A stretch of 64,000 nt of DNA from Todiramphus chloris collaris. Taxonomy: Eukaryota > Chordata > Aves > Coraciiformes > Alcedinidae. The stretch covers positions 11,817,749 to 11,881,748 of the forward strand of contig JANVCC010000011.1 of the NCBI GenBank assembly GCA_025345505.1, in the 5' to 3' direction. Positions 11,351 to 19,965 of the stretch are shown piece by piece. The first letter of the stretch is position 1. Each line of letters begins with the position of its first letter. The position numbers were made by a program, and so were the translations under genes. The notes beneath the pieces were generated by a model, which worked only from the letters and a program-made list of their open reading frames with translations, searched no databases and was not told the origin of the DNA.

Positions 11351-12237
11351 ATGGTTTTAATGTGCCTCTAGAGTTTTTGGTTGCTAATCTCCAGAATTTG
11401 GGAAACTTTCTCCATATGTAACTCTGAGACAGGAGTTTGGGGAGTATAATGATTCCCTAGCTTGTTTTTCAGGCCTGTAGAAGGAATAATGCCACTGTGA
11501 TTCATGGTAGATTCATTTGCCTTCAGGGCAAAAATTTGCTTCAAACTGTGTGCAGCCATGAGACAGAAAGATGACACAGAATTTGGTCCAAATTAATACC
11601 AATGACATGATTTTTTTTTGGTTAAGCTGCTTAACTGAGGTAAGAAAATGATGGAAGTGAAGGCTGACTAATTTTTCTTTTCACCCCTTGGTCTGCAGGA
11701 TCAATGATTAACAAGGTAAAAATGTCCTGGATATAACTGATTTGAACAACTGAACCAAATTAAAAATTGTGGTCCTTATCCCAGACATCCCAGGGTCATT
11801 GGTATAAAGGTAGTTTGATTCTGTTACTTTTTTTTTTCCTTGTGATGCACAGGCCCTACATCTTTCTGCTATTGTTTCCTCAACAATTTACAGCAACTAT
11901 CTCCTTCTGTCCAGCCCTCCTCCTTCCAAACATGGTGTTCATTCTCTTGCAGCACAGTGTCTGGTAGCTTCTACTCCCGTCCTGCTGGTCCTGCTCTCTT
12001 CTGACACTCTACTGGCCAGTTTCCCCTTATGGAGGCTTTTACACTGCTGAATCTTTTATGAGGTGTATATGGAGCTATGGAGAAACATGGTACTACCTAA
12101 TAAGCTATCAAAATTACTAGTGTAGTTTCACTTTCCTTGGTGGGACAGTGTTCCAGTTTGGTTTAAAATGGAAGAAACTGAGGACAGATGATTTTAACAA
12201 AACTTTTCTTACATCAAGACCTTGACTTAAGTAATTT
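11351..12237. other. Unassigned DNA
   Basis: No gene or known repeat. T-rich runs occur at 11610-11618 and 11829-11838. The short frames here (for example 11368-11577 minus and 11767-11967 plus) have no recognisable similarity. Confidence 0.45.
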
Positions 12238-12283
12238 AAAAATTACTTAGTAATTACTTAAAATTAAAAATTACTTAGTAATT
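12238..12283. repeat. Direct repeat of a perfect palindrome
   Basis: The 18-mer AAAAATTACTTAGTAATT occurs at 12238-12255 and again at 12266-12283. Each copy contains AATTACTTAGTAATT, a perfect 7+1+7 palindrome, at 12241-12255 and 12269-12283. Period 28 bp. It contains inverted TAAT-type half sites of the kind homeodomain proteins can bind, but function is only a possibility. Confidence 0.85.
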
Positions 12284-12419
12284 CAGTACTATTGATTCTC
12301 AAATAATCATGAAGACTTGCTTGCAGTTCATCAGATCCAAATGAAATGGATTGAGGTGGAGTTTTCTGAGAACACTACACACTAAGATCTCTTCCAAATT
12401 ATTTTATTTGTTTAATAAC

Positions 12420-12888
12420 TGTAGTGGGTCTGGCTGAGCTGCTTTTCCCCATCCAGCCCCCATGCTGCAACACTGGGAGCTGGAGGGTGTTGATAACACA
12501 CCTGTGTTATGACTGCCAGTGCTTACATGGCACCAGAGGATGGGGGGCAGGATGGGGAAGAGCATACAGCCGACCTGAGCTGACCAGTGGGATGTTCCAT
12601 TCCATGTGACGTCAGCTCAACTATAAAGGGAGAGGGCAGGAGGAGGATGGGGGGGCATTCTGCTTTGTCCTCCAAGCAGCTGCTACGTGTTCCTGGAGCC
12701 CTGCTTCCTGGACTCGGACTGACATCGCCTGTGAACGGGAAGTAGAAAATAACATCTTGTCTATCATAACCCACACCCCTGTGCTTTGCGTCTCATTCTC
12801 TCCCTGCGTGCCGTGCTGAAGGGGGTCGGGGGGAGTGATAGAAGGGCTTGGTGGGCAACTGGTGCCGTGCCGGGGTCAACCCACCACA
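12420..12888 (+). mobile_element. Solo LTR, ERV-derived, with intact 5-bp target duplication
   Basis: A 469-bp solo LTR. It begins TGTAGTGGGT and ends ACCCACCACA, a 10-bp terminal inverted repeat with one mismatch and canonical TG...CA ends. It is flanked on both sides by the identical 5-bp duplication ATAAC (12415-12419 and 12889-12893). It is much more GC-rich than the surrounding DNA. Internally it has a CRE palindrome TGACGTCA (12607-12614) and TATAAA (12622-12627) in the same direction as the TG...CA reading, which sets the orientation as plus. No primer-binding site, polypurine tract or gag/pol/env sequence is adjacent, so this is the product of LTR-LTR recombination. A 5-bp duplication is the usual signature of ERVL-class elements in vertebrates. 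The exact family name is not determined. Confidence 0.93.
12607..12627 (+). promoter_or_regulatory. LTR core promoter: CRE palindrome plus TATA box
   Basis: A perfect TGACGTCA, the consensus binding site for CREB/ATF factors, lies at 12607-12614 and is followed seven bases later by TATAAA at 12622-12627. Both are intact and in LTR orientation, so U3 promoter function may survive. Transcription would be expected to start about 25-30 bp downstream, near 12650, and run rightwards. Activity is inference from motifs only. Confidence 0.7.
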
Positions 12889-12941
12889 ATAACCTTCTTG
12901 ACTACTATTCCTCTGAGACAAAATATATCTTGTTCACAGAC

Positions 12942-13088
12942 TAATCACAGAATTCCAGAATGTTAGGGTCTGAAAGGGACCTCTGAAGACCAATGTTCTT
13001 GCCAAAGCAGGTTCATCTAGAGCAGGTTGCACAGGAATGCATCCAGGCAGGTTTTGAAAGTCTCCAGAGAAGGGGACTTCACAACAAT
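12942..13088 (-). mobile_element. CR1 LINE 3'-UTR fragment, old
   Basis: About 147 bp matching a CR1 3' end on the minus strand: AATCACAGAATTCCAGAATG, AAGGGACCTCTGAAGACCA, TTGCCAAAGCAGGTTCAT, TAGAGCAGGTTGCACAGGAA, then CCAGGCAGGTTTTGAAAGTC and GTCTCCAGAGAAGGGGACTTC. This 3' UTR type differs from those at 4.2 kb and 9.9 kb, so a separate subfamily is implied. It begins about 50 bp after the solo LTR duplication. Confidence 0.85.
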
Positions 13089-13624
13089 GAGTTTTCAAAC
13101 AAAAAACTAAATGTGATTCTACGGTGAAGACTTAACTGAAAAGTCTCCGTTAGAGCATTTGGAAAGGCAGACACTTCTAGCTCCTTCCTTTTGGACTGGT
13201 GCCTTCGATATAAGGGATTGTTCCCCTCTTAAGTCTCTTTTTGCTAGGGATGTATAGAAAAGTGTCCTTTATAGATGCAGCTCCATTTAAAATTTTGTGC
13301 CTACATCTTGTCAAGATTAATTATGCAGGCCATGAAGCACATGTGGTTTAGGTAGAAGGTAAATGGTGTATGTTTAGTAGTTTGAAAAATGTGTTTCCCC
13401 TCCCAGAAGCACTGTGGTATTTCAGGAAAGCCTGAGGCCAAAACTGACTTGCCGTTTCCTGAAAAGAGGAATGCCTAGGCAGAAGTTTAACTTCACTCCT
13501 ATGACAATTCCATAAAGAGCAGGGAAAGTCTTAAAAGTACCTAAAATACCACTTGGTGTCTATAGTTACTACTAGGCATTGATACATAGAAAGATTCTTG
13601 CTTATACTTGTTTATTCTTGTAGA
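13089..13624. other. Unassigned DNA
   Basis: No gene or clear repeat recognised between the CR1 fragment and the LTR that follows. Confidence 0.45.
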
Positions 13625-14094
13625 AACCAAGGTCACTGCTAAATCTTGTGTTTCACATTGGGGTTTTGTAAAGTAAAAGCTTGCACCTACAGGGAGAAAA
13701 GGACAGAAACTGACCAGTGAGGGATACCATCCCGTGTATATCATATTCAGTATAAGGCCAAGGGATTAGAAGTGTCAAGCCTCTCTTCTTCAATGGCCAT
13801 TGTCTGTCCGTCTGCTGCTGAATCCAGTCTGGGACTCAGACTGTAGTGCCTGCCCACTGCATCAGTGGTGAAGGTGATGTAATTGCCATGATGGAGGGTT
13901 TGGTTTGATATTGATTTTGCATATATTTGTATATATTTCCTTTTATTATCATTATTTTATTTAAAGTGGTTTTAGTTTTGTTTTCCAGACCATAATTCTC
14001 TCTCCCTTATTGCCTTTCTCTTCACCTTCTGGGATTGGAGAGTGGTTAACTGAGAGCATCTGTCATTTGTCTGGCCCAGACCTAACCCTTGACA
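13625..14094 (+). mobile_element. Solo LTR, family 'LTR-A', degenerate
   Basis: Reading left to right, this segment is collinear with the reverse complement of the LTR at 50460-51041. Shared blocks in order: CAAGGT-AC-GCTAAATCTTG, GTAAAGTAA, AAACTGACCA, ATATTCAGTATAA-type TATA region (near 13743), TTCTTCAATGGCC, GAATCCAGTCTGGGACT, AGTGCCTGC, GATGTAATTGCC, CTCTCCCTTATTGCC, CATCTGTCATTTGTCT, ending CCTAACCCTTGACA at 14094. No matching target duplication could be made out. It is more diverged and shorter (about 470 bp) than the 50-kb copy. 'LTR-A' is my label; the formal family is unknown. Confidence 0.82.
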
Positions 14095-15011
14095 ATCATA
14101 AAAAGTCAAATAAAGCTTCAATTTATGGTGGATGCTTTTTTCCCTGCCCTAATTTGTAAGGCAGATCCTGCTTTGTATTAGATGAGTAAATGAAACCCCA
14201 AAAGATATAGTACAGATATCTAATACATAGTCACAGTATTTTAAAATGAAACTGTCATATCAAATTTTTATGTGTTCCATGTTATGGTTGTTCATAAATA
14301 AAATATTATAAGGCTGGATCATCAAACCAAGCTTTTCAATAAAAATATCACAGACTAAAAGAAGGTAAGGATAAAAATTAACAGCAAGACACTGGAACAC
14401 TTGCATCAGGAAAATATATTACTGAAAACAATAATTTGAATTGGATCCTAAAGTGAGCCAGAAATGCCCTCCACAAACTATGTTATTCCTTTTTGACTAT
14501 TTAAATCCCCATGCAGCATTTTATCATCAAGAATATTAATCCATAGTGGTAATTTTTATGTGTATTTACTACGTGGCATACTGTATGCTATAAAAGGTGT
14601 CCTAAAGCTGGTTTTTGGGGTTTTTTTTTGTTTTAACAAGGATTTTATCTTGCAGTACTGGATTTCATCATTCGTAGTTATATTTGTTATTCCATACTGT
14701 TGTATATTTAGTTCTTGAAGGTTATCAAATGCTTCTCATCAAATAATGATTTTTTTACTTTGTATACAAATTATTATTATTGTTGATACTGATCAAATTC
14801 AGTGAATCATATGACCTGGACATCTTTTTTTTCTTGTCACCTGCCTAAAGATTTTAAATCTGCGGACACAAGTTTTCAAAATAGACCATTCCAAAAGGCA
14901 ATCAGTAAAACACAACTACTCAGTTTAGGAAACATCTGAAATACTGGTGGTTCCTAGTTGTCAAAGTCTAGAGCTAGACTCCCTCTGCTCTGCCTTCTAT
15001 CCTGATCTATG
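14095..15011. other. Unassigned AT-rich DNA
   Basis: No gene or repeat family recognised. Contains short T-runs near 14620 and 14825. Confidence 0.45.
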
Positions 15012-15085
15012 TGTTTAGTAAAAGGCCACACCTGCAGGGAGGGATGGACAGGACAGGTGGCCCTAAACTGACCAATGAGATAAGA
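15012..15085 (+). mobile_element. LTR-A fragment (U3 part)
   Basis: The segment TTTAGTAAAAGGCCACACCT, CTGCAGGGAGGGATGGACAG, GACAGGTGGCCCTAAACTGA and CCAATGAGATA matches the 5' part of the LTR-A copies at 13.67-13.72 kb and, reversed, at about 50.93-51.0 kb. Homology fades to the right, and the rest of the LTR is missing or unrecognisable. Flanking GC-richer sequence from 14950 to 15180 may also belong to it. Confidence 0.7.
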
Positions 15086-17414
15086 CTAGGCAAGTGCAGT
15101 ATTGGGAAGGAGGAAAAAGAGAATGTGGACTCAAACCAGGGCACCAGTGCAAGTAGCAAGTTTTGTGACAACAAAAATTAAAACTAGAAGTCACATATTA
15201 CAGTTGATCTAGTACATAATTGTTTCTGCATAATTCATAATTTTTAAAACAATTAAACAGTGGTGTTTATGATTCCCTATGTTTATACATTGTCACGATA
15301 TGCAGCTTTGCCATTGTAGCTGTGAAGGTTGTCTTTACAGTTTATGATCACTTAGAAGAAGGAACGATGTGCCAGTTTTTCCAAAATGCAGGACACTAGT
15401 ATTTCCCAAAGCTTTTACAACTTAGAAACAACATTTGGTTTTAGTTTGGATACTGAAAGCTTCTAACAGACGAAAATACTCAAAAAAATATCATGGTAAT
15501 AATGTATTATCAGGATGCAATACCTTTTTTTTTAAATTACAAATTAATACTTTTTGAAAATTAGCACCCAACAAGGCACATTCTTCAGCAAATGGTGATT
15601 TACAGGTGAATATTTTAAATTGTGTTATGTGTGCTATGTTCGTATTAATTTCCAATTAAATTAGTACCATATAATGGAAATATAAGTAATTAATAAATGT
15701 TATACATTTAGAGTATTACTTTTTGCCATAAACATTAATTCAAGCTGATATTTGTGAAGCTGGGTAATCCCTTCCCTTTCTTTTCCCTTTCTTTTCTCCC
15801 TTCCCCTTCTTGATGTAGCATAATTATTCAGGTCTCTTCCATATTTAAAGAATATTTCAGTGAATACCAGAAAGACAGGGAGCCAGGAGAACTGCTAGAA
15901 CTCATGTGACTGAAGCTAAATTTTGACATATTTTAAGAACCTACACAACTGTGTTGACCTGTTTTGACCCATTAACTATGAAAAATGGTAAAACAATTCA
16001 AAATATATTAATTTTGCTGATATGTGACTGTTTCATTTGTACAGGGCATTCTCTGTAAAGTATGTGAACCCCCCTTCCCCAAGAAATGTTACTTCAGGAA
16101 ACACAAAAAATGACATTGAAATGTTGATAGTTATATACTTAGTTGAGCAGCTGTGTTGTTCAGTCTATCAGATATGAACCTTGATCCGGTAAGATGCAAA
16201 GCTATTTCATACACAAATAGGACGGGATTTATGTGCATATACAAAAGGCAGATTTTTTTATATACAGGCTACTTTACTAGCAATGATCTTGAAGCAATAA
16301 GATTGCAGAAAAATCAAAAAAGAACATACATGTCAGACTAAAAAAAAAAAAATCTAACCACTGTTAAGCAGAAGAAGATGAAAGGTGACTTTTAAAGAAA
16401 ATTGGTTATATGGGTTTCCTTTGACAGTGCTGTTTGCCTGCTCTACCAAGCTGATGTTCACTTTGTTATCTTTTATGAAAGAGTGATCTTTTCATCTTGC
16501 TTGTTACTGCTAGAAACTGACATAGTTACCTGAAGTAGTTTTAATTTTATCTGAAACAACATTAATTAACACTCTGAAACCAACTGACCATATTTCATCA
16601 AAGCTGCTTTATGCCATATTAGAAGTTAATACTCTGGAATTGCTAGTGTTCCTTCTACTGCATGGCTTCTCACTTAATGTCATGAGACATAGTCCTCAAT
16701 AAAAGCAGTCAAGAGAAGAAATAAGTTGAGATAACCTTCAGCATAGATGTACACCCTTAATAAAAGCTGGGTAAATAACAGCAGAATGGTAATCACTCCT
16801 GCCTACTTAAACCAAGCAGAAAAATAATCTTTGACTAGATAGGTACCCAAACCCAATTCAGGCTGACTTCAGACAAACAAGGCCTCTTCTCTAATAGCCT
16901 TTTTTTTTTTTTTTGTAGTTAAAAACTCCCTATGAACAGAGAATCCCATGGATATAATGTGAATTCCTGCATTAGCTATCAAGAATTTTTATTTTCTTCT
17001 GAGGTTTGAAGAATTTCTACAAACAGGTCACAATGTTTAAAGATGTTTTAGTTGAGATTTTTTATTGACATTTGTTTTTAATTATTCCTTAAACAGCTTG
17101 GTTTGGCAGGAGGTGTTGCATTAAAGGTAAGAGTTTGACATTTGCCTGCTAGAGCCCCAACAGCTTGCACTGAAGCCATTACTCAAAGTCAGTGTTTGCC
17201 TGTTTCAGAGCCCAGTTAAGGAATTGTACTGAGATCATTTAAGAGTCAAAAACCAAATAAGTTTGATTTATTATTGAGAGATATAACAGATTTGGAATTG
17301 CCTTCAGTAAATGCACTAACTGCAAAAGGAAAATCAAGCTTAAGGTAGTAATTCCCAGGTAATATCCAATAAAGTTGGAGACACAAGCCTTTGTAATAGT
17401 GTTGGTATGTAATA
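15086..17414. other. Unassigned AT-rich DNA with a polypyrimidine tract
   Basis: Apart from the pure pyrimidine run at 15768-15811 and A/T runs at 16339-16351 and 16901-16914, I see no repeat family or gene. The frame at 16153-16341 is unremarkable. Confidence 0.45.
15768..15811. repeat. Pure polypyrimidine tract, 44 nt
   Basis: Forty-four consecutive C/T residues including two tandem copies of CCCTTTCTTTT. Such tracts can form intramolecular triplex (H-DNA); whether this one does is unknown. Confidence 0.85.
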
Positions 17415-17466
17415 GTAGTGCTATTAAAAGTGATGACATAGGAATGCTAGTAAAAGTGATGACATA
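17415..17466. repeat. Tandem duplication, 26-bp unit x2
   Basis: Two adjacent 26-bp units (17415-17440 and 17441-17466) share the core CTATTAAAAGTGATGACATA / CTAGTAAAAGTGATGACATA, 19 of 20 identical. The first bases of the units are diverged. A simple local duplication. Confidence 0.85.
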
Positions 17467-17918
17467 TATTGAAGGTGCAATTCTTACCAAGAAGTCATCC
17501 TTATCTTGAGTGGAGGAAGAGGAGTACAGCCCATCAGCTGTCTCTGCTAGACCTTCAGTCTTATCCCCTTCCAGTGGTTGTTCCCCTCATGATTTTTTAT
17601 AATCTATTCCTATCTTTCCTGACCTTCAAGGTGATGTTTAGCATAAATAAGGTGGAGAGTTGAGTAACATAGTCATATATGTTTACCATGTTGCTGTTAG
17701 ACTCATTACCATATTTAGGTATATATACTTTAATATTAATTTTGCCATTACTTAGGCAAAGGTCTTCACTCGGACAGTATAGCCTTCAAAACCTGTGTCA
17801 AAACTGTTTACTTTTGTTGGTTTAGCTGAAACAGGAACATCTTACCTTCACAAGACTCACTCTTTCAGCAGTTTTGATACATTTGTAAGGAAACCAGGTT
17901 CATTCTGTATTATTAAAC
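17467..17918. other. Unassigned AT-rich DNA
   Basis: Nothing recognisable. The 64-codon frame 17469-17663 has no similarity I can name. Confidence 0.45.
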
Positions 17919-18390
17919 TGTAAAGAACTGCGACAACCAAAAGTAACTTGGACCAATCAGAATGAAGACCATTCTCATCACTAGGGAAACTATAGAACAG
18001 GGACTGATAAGAAAGACTGATAGCCAGCTGTCATCTATAAAAGGAAGAAGGAGCCTAGGGTTCACCCAGAAGACAGTGATGGGTGACCACCAGGGTGACC
18101 TGAGAAACCCCCTAAAGCCCCTCAGTGACTCTACCTACATTCATAATGATTATGTAAATATGATAATTAATTCCAGGAAACAAAATTAATATGTATAACC
18201 ATCCTAGTAAATTTAATATATGTGTATGGGGTAGGGCAATATAAACTTTATCTGGTGTAATATATGGTATGCACGTCAGGTGAAGTGATCACCCATGCAT
18301 CCAGCACTGCAGTAAAGAAATGCTTGCTTCTTAATGCTATCTCAAATTAATAATTACGATTAAGAGGTTTCTTTATGATTTTGGTAACAG
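17919..18390 (+). mobile_element. Probable ERV1-like solo LTR
   Basis: The segment has the layout of a gammaretrovirus-like LTR: a TG start (TGTAAAGAACTGCGACAACC), a CCAAT box in GACCAATCAGAATG (17953-17957), a TATA box CTATAAAAGG (18036-18043), and an R/U5-like part with GTGATCACCCATGCATCCAG, a degenerate polyadenylation signal (CAGTAAAG for CAATAAAG) near 18311, GCTTGCTTCTTAATGCTA, and a TTTTGGTAACAG end. CCAAT and TATA are about 80 bp apart, with the poly(A) signal 270 bp further on. I recall similar R/U5 text in bird ERV1 LTRs. No target duplication is visible, and the right boundary may include a few bases of the internal region. Order and orientation are sensible; the assignment stays tentative. 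Confidence 0.55.
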
Positions 18391-18905
18391 TTTGGGATGC
18401 CATGTTAGAGAATGTCTACCCCCAGAGATAGCACATAAATCTCATGGTCGCAAAGATCTTAACCTTTCTGCCAAAGCACGCTAAATGAGCCTGTGTTCCT
18501 GTTACAAAACAAGCTGGGCCATTATCCCACAGGAGACTTGCAGGCTTAACCCAAGCCCAGGAGATGGCTCTCCTTCACCCCACCACTACCTCCTTGAGAA
18601 GGAGCAGGAGGCTGTGGCTGCTGCTGGGGGTGGCAGCTTCTACTGGGTGGCAGACAGGATGCTGCTGTCTAGAGGGCAGATACAGGAGGAGGAGTGGGGC
18701 AGTGAGAACAGTCCCGCTGCCTGGCTGCAGTCCCACAGCTGTTCGGGATGGCTCATTCTCTCTGCACTCGGAAGGAATACTGCACAGAAATCCCTTGGCT
18801 GTAAAGATATTCTTGATCCTATAAAGCAAACTGGTTTTGTCTGAGACAATGTCTCTCTAATGATTTTCTTGCCTATGCTCTGCAGAGATGTTGCATCATC
18901 TTCAC
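18391..18905. other. GC-rich segment with a 119-codon frame, unrecognised
   Basis: Between the ERV1-like LTR and LTR-B lies about 400 bp of GC-richer DNA. A plus-strand frame, 18485-18844, reads a 119-residue product starting MSLCSCYKTSWAII with an Ala/Gly patch near residues 44-51. An overlapping minus frame extends to 19026 into the LTR. Neither resembles a protein I know, and there is no clear promoter or splice context. It could be internal sequence of the neighbouring ERV, an older LTR, or a chance frame favoured by GC content. I do not assign a function. Confidence 0.35.
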
Positions 18906-19384
18906 TGTTGTGGTTTAACCTCTGCTGGCAGCTACACACCATGCAGCTGCTCCCCCACGCCCACCTCCACACCACCTCCTGTGGGATGGGAAGGAGAATC
19001 GGGAGGATGGAAAAGCTGAGACCCAATGGGTTGAGATAAGGACAGCTTAATAGAACAACACAAAGAGAAAAAAACCTAAAGCAATAACTATAATACTAAT
19101 GAAATAATATACAAAACAAATGATATAAACTGTGAGACTCCACCAGTACCTGAGATTCCATGTGTCCTGCTCAGCCCTGCTGAAGCTACACACTGAAACA
19201 AGTTGAAAAGCATGTGCTCCTAGCCCAGGCCAGCCCTCCCCTTATACAGCGGGCACTACTGTCAGCGTGGTATCAAATATCACATTGTCTGGTTTGGTTG
19301 TTTATCCCAGTTGTGGCCTCTCCCAGCTGCTTGGGCCAGCACCTGCTTGTGAAAATTAACCCTACCCTAGCCAAACCCAGGACA
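18906..19384 (-). mobile_element. Solo LTR, family 'LTR-B', minus strand
   Basis: A 479-bp LTR read on the minus strand. The plus-strand edges are TGTTGTGGTTTAACC (18906) and TAGCCAAACCCAGGACA (19384); reverse-complementing the right edge gives TGTCCTGGGTTTGGC, so the ends form an imperfect inverted repeat. Flanks are TTCAC (18901-18905) and ATCAC (19385-19389), a 5-bp duplication with one mismatch. Inside are the LTR-B blocks ATGGGTTGAGATAAGGACAG, an A-rich stretch, GTCTGGTTTGGTTGTTTATC and GAAAATTAACCCTACCCTAG, shared with 60375-61014. A TATA-like TGTATAAG lies near 19240 on the minus strand. No internal retroviral genes are seen. 'LTR-B' is my label. Confidence 0.88.
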
Positions 19385-19789
19385 ATCACTTTTACATAAA
19401 AGTGATAGCTGTCCTGTAGACGAGGAAGGACTCTGCTTTCCTGTATGGAAATCTGAGCATGATTGGAAACACTTGATCATTTTCAAAAATAGGAAAAGTT
19501 TTATATTTTGCAGCTGCAGATAGTTCTAAATGCATATTGCAAACATTACAAAATTAAACAGCTATTCACAATGATGAAGCAGGAAAAGGTCAAGAAAATG
19601 AAAATTCGCTTTCACTTCAACAAAGATTCTCAACCCAGGAATATCCTTTTTTGTGAAAATTGCTTTGAACTTGGTCTTCTCTCCAGAAATTGTAAAACAA
19701 TTTTGTTCCCCTAAGTAGATTGATTTAGTTTTAACATTTGTTTAATTATTATGCAATAATATACTGAATTTTAGACTAGCAGCAGTGTT
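19385..19789. other. Unassigned AT-rich DNA
   Basis: No gene or repeat recognised. The 68-codon plus frame at 19508-19714 (Lys-, Phe- and Asn-rich) has no known relative. Confidence 0.45.
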
Positions 19790-19906
19790 TTTATGGTTCC
19801 TTTGATAGCTCCTCTACCACTCCTTAGATAATTGTGATAATTCTAGAGCTAATACATGCCAACAAGTGCCAACCTTCAGGGACATGTGCATTTATCAGAC
19901 CAAAAC
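19790..19906 (+). pseudogene. 18S rRNA-derived fragment
   Basis: About 115 bp matches the 5' domain of nuclear 18S rRNA (roughly the second hundred nucleotides of the gene). Landmarks in order: TTATGGTTCCTTTGATAGCTC, TTAGATAATTGTGATAATTC (18S has GGATAACTGTGGTAATTC), the highly conserved TTCTAGAGCTAATACATGCC at 19841-19860, then CAAGTGCCAACC, GACATGTGCATTTATCAGA and CCAAAAC. Most differences are G-to-A or C-to-T, including loss of CpG sites, as expected for an old dead copy. The left edge stops at TTTTTATGG with no 18S upstream. The right edge ends at CCAAAAC, exactly where an LTR-B end fragment begins. It cannot be functional rRNA. Confidence 0.9.
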
Positions 19907-19965
19907 TTAGCCCTATGTGAGATACTATGAAGAAAATTAACTCTATCTGAGCCAAAATCAGCACA
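19899..19965 (-). mobile_element. LTR-B terminal fragment fused to the 18S piece
   Basis: The 67 bp from CCAAAACTTAGCC through GATACTATGAAGAAAATTAA, CTCTATCTGAGCCAAAATCA and GCACA match the terminal part of LTR-B (compare 60949-61014: CCAAAACATAGCAG, CTACTATGAAGAAATCTAAC, TCTATCCCAGCCAAACCCAG). Only the LTR 5' end (minus orientation) is present. The junction with the 18S fragment falls at CCAAAAC, which both parents contain. Confidence 0.78.

Noticed and set aside
17239-17490. Hydrophobic minus-strand frame that resembles a mitochondrial membrane protein, possible NUMT
   Set aside because: No recognisable ND or COX motif; the hydrophobicity comes from AT-rich codons and part of the frame lies in a local 26-bp tandem duplication.
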